Source of the DNA: Acetobacteraceae bacterium
GTDB taxonomy: Bacteria > Pseudomonadota > Alphaproteobacteria > Acetobacterales > Acetobacteraceae
Direction: 5' to 3'
DNA: 56,205 bases
Assembly (NCBI GenBank): GCA_025354865.1
Contig: JANXMB010000018.1
Span: 1-56,205 of the forward strand
In this document: piece after piece, positions 1 through 8,140 of the stretch
Position numbering within the stretch: position 1 is the first letter of the stretch
Layout of the letters: each line of letters begins with the position of its first letter
Made by a program: the position numbers and the translations under genes
The notes under the pieces: generated by a model
What the model was told of the DNA's origin: nothing
The model's input: only the letters and a program-made list of their open reading frames with translations
The model's database searches: none

Positions 1-232
1 GATGACCTTCAAGGACAAGCACGCGCTGGAAACCCTGCCCGCGCGGATTGCCGGCCTGGAAGCCGACATCGCCAAATTCAACCGCCAACTCGGCGATCCC
101 CAGCTTTATGCCAAGGACCCGGTCAAATTCGCCGCGATCTCCCAGACCCTGACCGCCGCGCAAGCCGACCTGTCGGCGGCGGAGGAACAATGGCTGGAAC
201 TGGAAATGCGGCGGGAGGAAATGGGGGCGTAA
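1..232 (+). CDS. ABC-F family ATPase, C-terminal end (cut by window start)
   Basis: Only the last 76 or so residues are inside the window; the frame is open to base 1, so the ATG at base 2 is probably internal. The residues (KDKHALETLPARIAGLEADI, then a helical stretch rich in Ala, Glu and Leu, ending LELEMRREEMGA) match the C-terminal coiled-coil arm of Uup-type ABC-F proteins, soluble ribosome- or DNA-associated ATPases with two fused nucleotide-binding domains. No Walker motif is visible because those domains lie upstream of the window. Family assignment rests on the coiled-coil tail alone. Confidence 0.72.
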   Translation, partial: MTFKDKHALETLPARIAGLEADIAKFNRQLGDPQLYAKDPVKFAAISQTLTAAQADLSAAEEQWLELEMRREEMGA

Positions 233-250
233 AGCGCGACCCCCATCCAA

Positions 251-970
251 TTACCGCCGCAGCCGCAAATCCAGCCCGCGCGCGATCCAACCGGCCTCGA
301 TTGCGTCGAGATCGGTCAAGCCCGACGGATTGGCCTTGCTGGGGGAAGTTCCAAGCCGGGGGACGCCTTCGACCCGCCAGAGTGCGAGCAGGCGGCGGAG
401 TTCCACCAGCGGTTGGATGTGATCGTCGACGCGGAGGTTGAGGTCCGGGAAATCCTCGGTCGTGGTCATCAGCATCGCGGCGGATTGGCGGCCGCGCCGG
501 TCGCCGCCCGCAACCTCCCCCGCTTCCATCGCCCGCATCAGGCGTTCCGTTAACGACACGTCCGGGTTGGCTTTCCAGGCCGCCATGGTCTCGGCGATCG
601 TCGGCTCCCCCGCCAGCATGTTGCCGGCGACGCTGACGCCGTCGGCCGCCGTATGCCCGCACCACATGACGCAATTCCGCCCGGTCCAGGCCGCTGTCCG
701 CCCGTAGCGATCCACCGCATGCACCTGCCGCAAGCCAGCGCCCGCGTCGCCGGCCAGGGCGCCCTCGATTGCGGCGGCGGGTTCCAAGCCGCGCGCCATG
801 CCGTCCAGGATCGCCGGCCCGAGGTATCGGTTCGTCATCGATTGGGTGGACACCGCGCCAATGCCCGCGCGGACGAAGGGGCAGGAGGCACCGACAGCGA
901 AGGCTTTGGTGGCGACGGCGACGGCGAAGGCGTTCGTATCGGGGTCGTGCACGACGATGGACCAGGTCAT
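251..970 (-). CDS. DUF1028 family protein (Ntn-hydrolase-like fold)
   Basis: This 239-residue protein opens with [20 protein letters not shown], then [20 protein letters not shown] (residues 25-44) and GVSVAGNML (111-119), the typical landmarks of DUF1028, a family related to Ntn-hydrolases and of uncertain substrate. I chose the start at 970 because the family begins with this motif; the frame stays open about 160 codons further upstream, but that stretch is antisense to panB and is not family-like. It diverges from panB with 42 bases between the starts. There is no signal peptide, so it is probably cytoplasmic. Function is unknown. Confidence 0.85.
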   Translation of the reverse strand: MTWSIVVHDPDTNAFAVAVATKAFAVGASCPFVRAGIGAVSTQSMTNRYLGPAILDGMARGLEPAAAIEGALAGDAGAGLRQVHAVDRYGRTAAWTGRNCVMWCGHTAADGVSVAGNMLAGEPTIAETMAAWKANPDVSLTERLMRAMEAGEVAGGDRRGRQSAAMLMTTTEDFPDLNLRVDDHIQPLVELRRLLALWRVEGVPRLGTSPSKANPSGLTDLDAIEAGWIARGLDLRLRR

Positions 971-1012
971 GGCGGCGTTTCCACGTTGGGGGTTCTGCGA
1001 TATCCTAACGGC

Positions 1013-1822
1013 ATGAACGCACCGTTGAAACGTATCGTCCCGCCCGCCATCCGCGCCCGGAAAGGCGGCGAACCGATTGTCTGCCTCACCAGCTATGCGG
1101 CGTCCACCACCCGCTTGATCGACCCGCATGTCGATCTCATTCTGGTCGGGGATTCGCTGGCCATGACCATTTACGGCATGGAAAGCACCGTGGGCGTGAC
1201 CGTCGATACCATGATCGCGCATGGTCGGGCCGTTGCCAACGCCGCCAACCATGCCTGCGTCGTGGTGGATTTGCCGTTCGGATCCTACGAGGAATCCCCC
1301 GCCCAGGCCTTCCGCACCGCTGCTCGGGTCATGGCGGAAACCGGCTGCGCGGCGGTCAAGCTGGAGGGCGGCATCGAAATGGCGGAAACCATCCGCTTCC
1401 TCAGTGCGCGCGGCGTCCCGGTCATGGCGCATATCGGCCTGACCCCGCAATCGGTGAATGCGCTCGGCGGTTACGGCGTGCGCGGCCGCAACCCCGAGGA
1501 AGCGGCCGCCATCCTGGCCGACGCGATCGCGGTGGACGAAGCCGGCGCCTTCAGCGTCGTGATCGAAAAAACCACCGAGTCGCTCTCCCGCGAGATAACC
1601 CAGCGCATTGCCGCCCCAACGATCGGGATCGGTGCCTCGGTCGCCTGCGACGGGCAGATCCTGGTGATCGACGATGTCATCGGGCTATTCACCGCATTCC
1701 GCCCGAAATTCGTCAAACGCTATGCCGAGGTCGCGCAACCCATCGCCGCCGCCGCGCAAGCCTACGCGGCAGAGGTGCGGGCCCGCGCCTTCCCCGGGCC
1801 GGAGCATGTTTTCGGCCCCTGA
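1013..1822 (+). CDS. panB: 3-methyl-2-oxobutanoate hydroxymethyltransferase (ketopantoate hydroxymethyltransferase)
   Basis: PanB transfers a hydroxymethyl group from methylenetetrahydrofolate to 2-oxoisovalerate, the first committed step of pantothenate and CoA synthesis, in the cytoplasm. The 269-residue length is normal. The magnesium ligands appear as D47 (LVGDSLAM), D86 (VVVDLPF) and E118 (KLEGG), the catalytic Glu is E185 (VVIEK), and the APTIGIGA loop is at 201-208. The frame is open upstream of 1013 but that part is antisense to the DUF1028 gene, so the ATG giving [11 protein letters not shown] is preferred. The stop codon TGA at 1820-1822 overlaps the first bases of a dispersed repeat. 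No panC is adjacent. Confidence 0.96.
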   Translation: MNAPLKRIVPPAIRARKGGEPIVCLTSYAASTTRLIDPHVDLILVGDSLAMTIYGMESTVGVTVDTMIAHGRAVANAANHACVVVDLPFGSYEESPAQAFRTAARVMAETGCAAVKLEGGIEMAETIRFLSARGVPVMAHIGLTPQSVNALGGYGVRGRNPEEAAAILADAIAVDEAGAFSVVIEKTTESLSREITQRIAAPTIGIGASVACDGQILVIDDVIGLFTAFRPKFVKRYAEVAQPIAAAAQAYAAEVRARAFPGPEHVFGP

Positions 1823-1917
1823 GCGCGATGACCGAAGGTGGAATCACCGAAGGTCTGAATCGCGCGAACAAATCATAGATTGGATCGCGATACGTGAGCA
1901 AACGTATCGCGATCTAA
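1821..1917. repeat. Dispersed two-hairpin element, copy A
   Basis: This is a left plus right module copy of the element described at 5008-5111. The left module (about 1821-1862) nests GACC/GGTC around GGTG/CACC inside GCGCGAT/ATCGCGC. The right module is a perfect 13-bp inverted repeat, GATCGCGATACGT (1883-1895) and ACGTATCGCGATC (1902-1914), around a 6-base loop. The copy starts inside the panB stop codon and ends five bases before the convergent usg stop codon, so it fills the whole intergenic space and may act as a bidirectional 3'-end structure. Confidence 0.8.
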
Positions 1918-1921
1918 ACGA

Positions 1922-2182
1922 TCAGTGCAGGCGATAAACCGCATCGGTGTGGCGGAACGTTCCGGGCGAAATCAATTTGGCCGATGCAACGCGAACGGAA
2001 TGAAGCGGGCCTTCGATCTCCCGCTTCCAAAAATCCAGAAATTTCGTGAGTTCCGGATATTGCGGCGCGATGTCGAGGTGTTGCCACACATAGGTTTGCA
2101 ATACGTTCGGATGATCGGGCAACCGATAAAGAATCTCCGCAGTGGTCATGCGGTAGTCCTTCAATTGTAGCGCAAAACTCAT
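1922..2182 (-). CDS. usg: Usg family protein
   Basis: The 86-residue product matches the small alphaproteobacterial Usg family, with the signature TTAEILYRLPDHP, QTYVWQ, KFLDFWKREIEGPLHSVRVA and KLI in order. The family name comes from an ORF upstream of trp genes in other species; its biochemical role is not established. I chose the start at 2182 (MSFALQLKDY) because AAGGAAG lies about eight bases upstream and the family begins here; a longer reading from 2269 adds 29 residues with no family match. It converges on panB across the repeat at 1821-1917. Likely cytoplasmic and monocistronic. Confidence 0.82.
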   Translation of the reverse strand: MSFALQLKDYRMTTAEILYRLPDHPNVLQTYVWQHLDIAPQYPELTKFLDFWKREIEGPLHSVRVASAKLISPGTFRHTDAVYRLH

Positions 2183-2288
2183 GGCACTTTGCTTCCTTTG
2201 GCGATTGTCCGTTTTCCAAATGCCCGACCGAAATTGGCCCGGCATCCGAAGCATCGCTCGAAGTTCCACTGCGGTGCAATGAAAATAT

Positions 2289-2315
2289 ATTATATATCAG
2301 TAAGTTGGCACTCAA
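2289..2315 (-). promoter_or_regulatory. Candidate promoter for usg in an AT-rich patch
   Basis: Read on the minus strand, a perfect TATAAT (2289-2294) sits in an AT-rich stretch that stands out in this GC-rich window, with TTGAGT (2310-2315) 15 bases upstream. The spacer is shorter than the usual 16-18, so the -35 assignment is weak. It would give an untranslated leader of about 100 bases for usg. Confidence 0.3.
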
Positions 2316-2320
2316 TCTGG

Positions 2321-2374
2321 TCGATTGCTGCCGGCCACTCGATTGCTGCCGGCCGCTCGATTGCTGCCGGTGCG
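2321..2374. repeat. Three tandem 18-bp repeats
   Basis: Three head-to-tail units begin at 2321, 2339 and 2357. The core TCGATTGCTGCCGG is identical in all three; the last four bases are CCAC, CCGC and TGCG. They lie in the non-coding stretch between the AT-rich patch upstream of usg and the terminator of the NTF2-like gene. The 18-bp period keeps any reading frame open, but no convincing gene covers it. Confidence 0.85.
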
Positions 2375-2419
2375 CATTGGGGCAAGTGTTCGATCGCACC
2401 GATCCGCCCGCCGCATATG

Positions 2420-2456
2420 AAAAATGCCGCGCGCCCCTGTGCGGAACGCGCGGCAT
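2420..2456 (-). terminator. Rho-independent terminator of the NTF2-like gene
   Basis: Read on the minus strand, a perfect 10-bp stem (arms 2447-2456 and 2424-2433, ATGCCGCGCG and CGCGCGGCAT) with a 13-base loop is followed directly by a run of five T (2420-2424). It starts 20 bases after the stop codon of the gene ending at 2476. This is the clearest classical terminator in the window. Confidence 0.75.
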
Positions 2457-2475
2457 CGGTTTCGTTGCAAGCCGA

Positions 2476-2937
2476 TCAAACGATCTTGGTGGAGCACCGC
2501 GCCAACAAGTTCCAGGCCCCGTTCTGCTTCTGCCAGACCTGCAGAACGTGCAGATTGGCCGTGCTACGCTTGCCGTCGGCGACGGTTTCGCTTTCGCTCA
2601 TCCAGTGGAAACGCACCAGGGCCGTCGTGCCGCCGACGACCTTGACCCAGATGTCTTTGTTTTCAATCGAAATGACTTTCGATTTCGCGCTGGTGGCGTT
2701 GGTAACGAAAACGTCCCGATCTTCGACATGCGCGTCGGAGTGGCTGTAGCTCAGATCCTTCGCGCACATCGCGGTCAGCACCTTGGCATCCTTGGCGCGC
2801 TGGGCGTCGCGGAATGCCTCGACGCGCTTATGGACAGCGGTTTCTTCGGCCGTTGCCGCTTCGGAGTCCGATGGTAAAGCAGCCATCAGAGCAGCGAATA
2901 TCACGGGAAGCGCCAGATTGCGGCGATCGATATTCAT
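2476..2937 (-). CDS. Secreted NTF2-like / SnoaL-like protein
   Basis: The 153-residue protein starts with a cleavable signal peptide (MNIDRRNLALPVIFAALMAA, predicted cut after about residue 28) and then a single domain of NTF2-like pattern: an initial helix (VHKRVEAFRDAQRAKDAKVL), a strand with YSHSD, and C-terminal strands ending QVWQKQNGAWNLLARCSTKI. Such DUF4440/SnoaL-like domains are often periplasmic with unknown ligands. I chose the start at 2937, with GGAGG upstream; an in-frame ATG at 2952 lies on the wrong side of that ribosome-binding site. It follows a class II aldolase gene by 33 bases and the two may be co-transcribed. Confidence 0.75.
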   Translation of the reverse strand: MNIDRRNLALPVIFAALMAALPSDSEAATAEETAVHKRVEAFRDAQRAKDAKVLTAMCAKDLSYSHSDAHVEDRDVFVTNATSAKSKVISIENKDIWVKVVGGTTALVRFHWMSESETVADGKRSTANLHVLQVWQKQNGAWNLLARCSTKIV

Positions 2938-2970
2938 TGTCGTTTCCTCCATTTTTGTTGTTGGATCGGC

Positions 2971-3753
2971 TCAGTCTTTGTAGTCGGGTTCCTTACGGTC
3001 CAGGATGCGCTTCAGTGCGTCGAAGTGCCAATCGCAATTCGGACGCCCACCGTACAGGAACCGGTTGGCTTTATACTCGGAAAGCGTGGTATCGACGACA
3101 TCCTGCGGCAGATGCTTCAGCGGCCGGTTGGTCCACATCGCATACAACTGCACCTGGGCCACACGCTCGGCATAATACAGCCGGTCGTATGCCTCGGCCA
3201 CCGACTTGCCGACCGTTGCGATGCCGTGATTGGCCATCATCAGCACGGTCTTGGTGCCCAGCACGGTGGCAAGCCGAGCACCCTCGGCCGGATCGAAGGC
3301 GGGGCCGGTGTAGATTTCGTCGTAGGCGGTATGCATCATGGTGCCGAGTTCGGTCTGCCCGATCGCCAGGATCGACTGATCCTGCAACCGCGACAGGGCG
3401 CTGGCAAAGGGCATATGGGTGTGGAACACGGCGGCGGCATGGGCGGCATCGCGGTGGATCGGGGCGTGGATGCAGTAGGCCGAACGCTCGACCTCACCGG
3501 AGCCGGCGAGTTGGGTGCCGTCGTAGCCGATTTCCATCAGGCAGCTGGCGGTCACTTCCGACCAATGCAGGCCGAACGGGATTTGGTAGTAGCGGTCGTC
3601 GGTGCCGGGCACGCGCAGGGTGAAGTGGTTGAAAATGCCCTCGTTCAGCCCGTGCATCACCGCCAGCCGGTGCGCGGCGGCCAGATCCACCCGCGCCTGA
3701 CGGCGGGCAGCGTCGATATCCAGGTCCTTGGGTTGCAGCGATTCCAGCGGCAT
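2971..3753 (-). CDS. Class II aldolase/adducin family protein
   Basis: This is a 260-residue zinc-dependent class II aldolase-like protein. The zinc ligands are visible as H111 and H113 (AVFHTHMP) and H176 (MMANHGIAT), and NHFTLRVPG (42-50) is the phosphate/substrate-binding loop. The C-terminal tail (residues 200-260, ending LDRKEPDYKD) is typical of uncharacterised alphaproteobacterial members rather than of fuculose- or ribulose-phosphate enzymes, so the substrate cannot be named. A related but clearly distinct paralogue lies at 6129-6902. It is followed by the secreted NTF2-like gene in the same direction. Confidence 0.85.
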   Translation of the reverse strand: MPLESLQPKDLDIDAARRQARVDLAAAHRLAVMHGLNEGIFNHFTLRVPGTDDRYYQIPFGLHWSEVTASCLMEIGYDGTQLAGSGEVERSAYCIHAPIHRDAAHAAAVFHTHMPFASALSRLQDQSILAIGQTELGTMMHTAYDEIYTGPAFDPAEGARLATVLGTKTVLMMANHGIATVGKSVAEAYDRLYYAERVAQVQLYAMWTNRPLKHLPQDVVDTTLSEYKANRFLYGGRPNCDWHFDALKRILDRKEPDYKD

Positions 3754-3869
3754 GGCGAACTCCTTATTGTAGTAAGGTATGGGATCATTGGCCTCCCGCA
3801 GGGAAGCGTCAATTGGCCCCGGACGGCAGTCCCGGCTATCGTGCCGGCAATTCGAACCAGGAGCGGAAC

Positions 3870-4979
3870 ATGTCCTACCCCTTGCCCAATGCCGATCTGA
3901 AAAGCCTCGGATTCGCGTCGAAGCCTCTCGACCATCTGGATGCGCTGATCCGCAGCCATATTGCCGAGGGCCGCTACCCCGGCGCCCAGATCGCGCTCGC
4001 CCGGCACGGCCAACTCGCCCTTTTCCGCACCTACGGCGATGCTCGGATCGGGCGCGCTGCGGCCGACGATACGCTGTGGTTGTTGTTCTCCCAGACCAAG
4101 GTCCTGTGCATGGCCGGGCTGTGGGCCTTGGTCGAGGAAGGCAAATTGTCGTTCATGGACAAGGTCGCCGACCACCTGCCGGAATTCGCCTGCCGCGGTA
4201 AGGCCGATATCACCATCCACGAGGTCGCAACCCACCGCGCCGGCTTCCCGTCCAGCCATCTGGAGCGGGATGCATGGCTCGATCATGCGAAGATGCGGGC
4301 GCAGGTCTGCGATTTCTCCCTGGATTGGACCCCGGGATCGCGCATGGCCTACCACGGACGCAGCGCCCATCCGGTGTTGGCGATGGTAATGGAAGCCGTC
4401 ACCGGCGAGGATTTCCGCGACATTATCCATACCCGCGTCCTCGGGCCGCTCGGGTTGAACGACGACGTGCGGGTTGGCGTGCCGGCCGAGCAGCACGAAC
4501 GTTGCGCGGATATGTATTATAGCAAGGGCAGCGAGATGCCGTACGACAACAGCCCGGAACTGCGGCTGGCCGGACTGCCGCACGGCGGCGGGTTCGCCAC
4601 AGCGCGCGGCATGGCGGCGTTCTACCAGATGCTGCTGGGCAAAGGGCGGCTGGGCGATGCGCGGATATTCTCGCCTCGGCTGGTGGAATACGTCGCCCGC
4701 AACCACACCGGAGAGCTTGGCGACGGCACGATGGGCGGCATTCCGATGCACCGAGGGCTGGGTCCGCATGTGCGCGGGATGTCCGATCGTATTCGCGGGC
4801 TGGGCAGCAACGCCCACCCCGACACGTTCGGGCACGGCGGGGCGGGCACATCGTATTCCTGGGCCGATCCGGCCAGCGGCGTGTCGTTCACCTATTTGAC
4901 CAACAATGTGATGCCCGACCCCTTCCACTCCGCCCGTTTGGACCGTGTGGCGAATCTGGTGCACGCGTCGATCGATTGA
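3870..4979 (+). CDS. Serine hydrolase of the beta-lactamase / penicillin-binding fold (esterase-like)
   Basis: The 369-residue protein has the SxxK motif at S74-Q-T-K77, the second-motif tyrosine at Y161 (AYHGRS) and an HGG motif at 322-324 (FGHGGAGTSYSW), the class C beta-lactamase/EstB arrangement. There is no signal peptide, so it is more likely a cytoplasmic esterase or amidase than a true beta-lactamase. The start at 3870 is supported by CAGGAGCGG immediately upstream; a 57-base upstream extension has no support. It diverges from the aldolase gene with 116 bases between, and ends 28 bases before repeat copy B. Confidence 0.85.
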   Translation: MSYPLPNADLKSLGFASKPLDHLDALIRSHIAEGRYPGAQIALARHGQLALFRTYGDARIGRAAADDTLWLLFSQTKVLCMAGLWALVEEGKLSFMDKVADHLPEFACRGKADITIHEVATHRAGFPSSHLERDAWLDHAKMRAQVCDFSLDWTPGSRMAYHGRSAHPVLAMVMEAVTGEDFRDIIHTRVLGPLGLNDDVRVGVPAEQHERCADMYYSKGSEMPYDNSPELRLAGLPHGGGFATARGMAAFYQMLLGKGRLGDARIFSPRLVEYVARNHTGELGDGTMGGIPMHRGLGPHVRGMSDRIRGLGSNAHPDTFGHGGAGTSYSWADPASGVSFTYLTNNVMPDPFHSARLDRVANLVHASID

Positions 4980-5007
4980 GGGCCTTGCCCCATCCAGTCC
5001 CCGGCGC

Positions 5008-5111
5008 TAGAGCGCGATGACCGAAGGTGGAATCACCGGAGGTCTGAATCGCGCGAACAAACAACAGGTTAGATCGCGATACGTGAGCGAGAGCGAACGC
5101 ATCGCGCTCTA
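5008..5111. repeat. Dispersed two-hairpin element, copy B (reference copy)
   Basis: Perfect 12-bp terminal inverted repeats, TAGAGCGCGATG (5008-5019) and CATCGCGCTCTA (5100-5111), bound a 104-bp unit. Inside, the left module folds as a nested hairpin (GCGCGAT, GACC, GGTG, then CACC, GGTC, ATCGCGC) and the right module is a second hairpin with two mismatches. It contains no gene; an ATG inside it is in frame with the downstream reductase but lacks family similarity. It ends 10 bases before the ferredoxin-NADP reductase start and so sits in that gene's leader. Confidence 0.88.
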
Positions 5112-5121
5112 CGGGGGCGGG

Positions 5122-6132
5122 ATGGCTCAAGTTATCGAAACAGACGTCGCGATCGTCGGCGCCGGCCCGGTGGGGCTGTTCGCCGTGTTCGAGTTGGGAA
5201 TGCTGAAGCTGCCATGCGTGCTGATCGACGCGCTGGCGGATGTCGGCGGACAATGCGCCGCGCTGTATCCCGAAAAGCCGATTTACGACATTCCAGCGCA
5301 TCCGGCGATCGAAGCCGGCGCGTTGGTGGAAAAGCTCGAACAACAAATCGCGCCCTTCGCGGTGCCTCGGTTGCTGGGAAGGCGGGTGGAGAGTCTGACC
5401 GGCCAATCCGGCGCCTTCGTGCTGACCACCGATCTCGGCGACATCGTGCGCTGCAAGGCGATGGTCGTGGCGGCCGGGGCCGGGGCATTCGGCCCGAACC
5501 GCCCCCCGCTGGACGGGCTGCCGGCCTATGAGGCAACCGGCGCGGTGCAATATTACGTCAAGCAGCGCGAATCGTTTCGCGGCAAGCGGGTGGTGGTTGC
5601 CGGCGGCGGCGACTCGGCGGTGGATTGGGCGCTGGCTTTGAAGGACATCGCCCAGGTCTCGGTCGTGCATCGTCGGCCGAAATTCCGCGCTGCCCCCGAA
5701 ACCGCCGCCCAGTTGGACGCCGCCGCCGCCCGTGGCGAGATCGAGATGGTCATCCCCTACCAGTTGCATGCCCTGCACGGCGCGGACGGTGTTTTGACCT
5801 CGGTGGAAGTCGCGACCCTGAAGGGCGAGACCAAACATCTGCCCGCCGATGTGCTGCTGCCCTTCTTCGGCCTGTCGATGGACCTCGGCCCGATCGCCTC
5901 CTGGGGCCTGGAGCAGACGACGCATCACGTGAAGATCGATCCGGCCACCTGCCAGACCAGCATCCAAGGTGTTTTCGCGATCGGCGATGTCGCGACCTAT
6001 CCCGGCAAGCTCAAGCTAATCCTGCAAGGCTTCAGCGAGGCCGCGATGGCGGCGCACGCGATTTTCGCCGTTGTGCACCCCGACCAGGCCCTGCACTTCG
6101 AGTATTCGACCAGCAAGGGTGTGCCGGGCTAG
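5122..6132 (+). CDS. Ferredoxin--NADP(+) reductase, thioredoxin-reductase-like type
   Basis: The enzyme moves electrons between ferredoxin and NADP(H) using FAD. The 336 residues show the FAD-binding VGAGPVG (12-18), the DALADVGGQCAALYPEKPIYDIP block typical of this subfamily, and the NADP-binding GGGDSAVD (161-168). There is no redox-active CxxC in the NADP domain, which separates it from thioredoxin reductase. The FAD-closing GVFAIGDVATYPGKLKLILQ is in the C-terminal fifth. I placed the start at 5122 (MAQVIETDVAIVGAG); a longer reading runs into the repeat. Its last four bases overlap the end of the convergent aldolase gene. Confidence 0.92.
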   Translation: MAQVIETDVAIVGAGPVGLFAVFELGMLKLPCVLIDALADVGGQCAALYPEKPIYDIPAHPAIEAGALVEKLEQQIAPFAVPRLLGRRVESLTGQSGAFVLTTDLGDIVRCKAMVVAAGAGAFGPNRPPLDGLPAYEATGAVQYYVKQRESFRGKRVVVAGGGDSAVDWALALKDIAQVSVVHRRPKFRAAPETAAQLDAAAARGEIEMVIPYQLHALHGADGVLTSVEVATLKGETKHLPADVLLPFFGLSMDLGPIASWGLEQTTHHVKIDPATCQTSIQGVFAIGDVATYPGKLKLILQGFSEAAMAAHAIFAVVHPDQALHFEYSTSKGVPG

Positions 6133-6902
6133 GTGGCGTATTCCGGTTCCTCCCGGTCCAGCACCCGGCGCCAAGCATCGAGGTGCAGGCGCGCATCGAG
6201 CTTTTCGCCCCAAGGCCCGGACCAGCGACGCCGCATCGCATCCGGCAGCGTCCGCAGCTTCTGCCCCGTCGCCACCGCCGTCATCTGATACATCGCCGTC
6301 CGCTCGGCGATAAACAGCTCGTCGAATGCATCGTGTACCGTCGGCCCGACCACGGTGACGCCGTGCCCGCCCATTACCAGGGTGGATTTATCGCCCAACG
6401 CCGCCGCCAGCCGATCACCCTCGGCGGTACTATCGGCCGGCGCCACGGCCTCCAGGTCGTAGGCCACCCGATCGTTCAGCAGCAGATTGTTGTGATGCGC
6501 CAGGATCAGCGCCGGTTCCTCCAGCAACGACAAGGCGGTGAGGTAGCGCGGATGCACATGCAGCACGCAGGTCGCGGCGGGATTTTGCAGATGGATGCGG
6601 GCGTGGATGAAGAACGCGACCTTGCGCAATTCCCCGCTTCCCCGCAGCACCTTGCCATCCAGGTCGCAGACGATCAGCGACCCCGCCGTCAGTTCCTGGA
6701 ACAGATAGCCGCGCGGATTGATCAGGAATGTCGGTTTATCGGCGGGGTCGCGCTGCGGCAGCATCAGGGAGTTGTGGTTGCCGATCTGCTCGTTCCAGCC
6801 AAACCGAGCGGCGATGCGGAAGACGGCGGCCATGTCGCGGCGGAGGCGCCATTCTTCGTCCTCGGCCGTCGAGGACGACAGCGCTTGCACCAATGCGGCC
6901 AT
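6129..6902 (-). CDS. Class II aldolase/adducin family protein (second paralogue)
   Basis: The 257-residue protein has the zinc ligands H115 and H117 (VLHVHPRY) and H180 (MGGHGVTVV), with GNHNSLMLP (41-49) as the substrate loop and a C-terminal DREEPEYAT that echoes the tail of the paralogue at 2971-3753. These two paralogues differ widely in sequence, so they probably act on different substrates, neither of which is identifiable. The gene converges on the reductase gene with a 4-bp overlap of stop regions and lies 17 bases downstream of the DUF2336 gene, possibly as an operon. Confidence 0.86.
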   Translation of the reverse strand: MAALVQALSSSTAEDEEWRLRRDMAAVFRIAARFGWNEQIGNHNSLMLPQRDPADKPTFLINPRGYLFQELTAGSLIVCDLDGKVLRGSGELRKVAFFIHARIHLQNPAATCVLHVHPRYLTALSLLEEPALILAHHNNLLLNDRVAYDLEAVAPADSTAEGDRLAAALGDKSTLVMGGHGVTVVGPTVHDAFDELFIAERTAMYQMTAVATGQKLRTLPDAMRRRWSGPWGEKLDARLHLDAWRRVLDREEPEYAT

Positions 6903-6919
6903 GGCAAAACTCCGACGGT

Positions 6920-8029
6920 TCAGGCCGCCAGATTGAGCGCGTCTCCCAATTTGTCCACCAGGTAATCGACATCGCCGGGATCGAAATCCTCCGCCTGGGT
7001 CAGTACGCGGGTGATGACGCGGGCGCGATAGCGTTCCAATTCATGCGCTTCGCCGTCGAACCCGGTCTCGTTCACCACATCGACGGCGGCACGGACGCAG
7101 TTGAACAGCGCTGGCGGCAGGCCGGATCGGCGGTACAACGCGGCCAACCCGTTCGGCCCGGCGTCGTGCAGCAGGACATGGACGTTCTCCAGGCGCACCC
7201 CGGTGAGTTCCGCCATCCCGGCCTCGAAAAACCCGAGATCGCCGGTACAGATCGCGCGCACCAGCAAGGATGGGGTCAGGCGCCCGGTATGATGCATCTG
7301 GGCCACCATATCCCGCAGGTCGGCGTCGTCGGACCCGGCGCTGAGGCGAATGACCGATCGTTCCCGCCCGCGCATCACCAGATCGGCGGCGGTGTTCGGC
7401 GGCAATTTGTGATGCCTTACCAGATGGTCCTGCAGGCTGCGCGAAACCATGGCGACCAGCCGTTCGGCGACCGCCGCCGGCAGGCTGGCGCGATTGACCA
7501 TCGCCGTTTTCACCGCGTCGCTATCGCCAAACCGCTCCACCGCCCGGCCCAAAGTCGGTTCGGCAATCTGCGCTCGGCTATTCGCCATCAGGGTGGACAC
7601 GGCTGCTTCGCCGCCGTGCGTCACCAGTGCGTCGGACAGGCGTTCCGACACGCTGGCGCGTCCGGCGATCGCGGTTTGCTTCTGGGCCGAGGCCCGCTGC
7701 ACGATCGCCACCAGATCGTCGTCGGTCAGCACCAGCGAATGCCCGAGAATCGGCAGCGCCACTTTCTCCACGTCCTCGGCCATCCGCAAAGCGACATCGC
7801 GGGGCAGATTGCGGGCGGAGCGGACGCTTTGCGCCAACGCCGAGCGGACGCCGGCCTCGACGTCTTTGGCGAGGATGCGGACGATATCTTGCGCCAGTTC
7901 CAATTCGTGTTTCGCGAGCCTGGGACTATCGAGTTCGGTCCCCAGCTTGCCGGCGACCTCCTCTCGGCTGCGGGAGGACGGTTCGGTCAGCAGGCGGGCG
8001 ACGTCGGCGTGCGAGAGGGAGGATGTCAT
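6920..8029 (-). CDS. DUF2336 domain-containing protein
   Basis: About 370 residues of almost entirely helical sequence match the alphaproteobacterial DUF2336 family (LSHADVARLLTEPSSRSREEVAGKL at the start, then VALRMAEDVEKVALPILGHS and QRASAQKQTAIAGRASVSE). The repeats of Ala/Leu/Val suggest HEAT-like helices; the family is unstudied, although members often sit near chemotaxis or cell-cycle genes in other genomes. Start choice is uncertain: 8029 (MTSSLSHADV) is preferred over 8041 (MLGRMTSS), neither having a strong ribosome-binding site. Cytoplasmic, no membrane segment. Divergent from the MFS gene across 111 bases. Confidence 0.83.
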   Translation of the reverse strand: MTSSLSHADVARLLTEPSSRSREEVAGKLGTELDSPRLAKHELELAQDIVRILAKDVEAGVRSALAQSVRSARNLPRDVALRMAEDVEKVALPILGHSLVLTDDDLVAIVQRASAQKQTAIAGRASVSERLSDALVTHGGEAAVSTLMANSRAQIAEPTLGRAVERFGDSDAVKTAMVNRASLPAAVAERLVAMVSRSLQDHLVRHHKLPPNTAADLVMRGRERSVIRLSAGSDDADLRDMVAQMHHTGRLTPSLLVRAICTGDLGFFEAGMAELTGVRLENVHVLLHDAGPNGLAALYRRSGLPPALFNCVRAAVDVVNETGFDGEAHELERYRARVITRVLTQAEDFDPGDVDYLVDKLGDALNLAA

Positions 8030-8140
8030 GCGACCCAACATTCTGTATGGTTGCTCGGCGCATCATGACGTGCGGAGATTAATCAAAGGTTAACGCGGCG
8101 GAATTTTTTTCGCCGACCGACCGCAACGGGACAGACAATC

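Noticed and set aside
2321-2374. The three 18-bp repeats as a mini CRISPR array
   Set aside because: The units are directly adjacent with no spacers, far shorter than CRISPR repeats, and no cas gene is present.
5017-5121. An N-terminal extension of the ferredoxin reductase beginning inside repeat copy B
   Set aside because: The extra 35 residues are encoded by the repeat and are absent from the family; the ATG at 5122 starts exactly at the FAD domain.
5625-6965. A 446-codon + strand frame crossing the end of the ferredoxin reductase and the second aldolase
   Set aside because: It overlaps two clear genes in other frames and shows no family feature.
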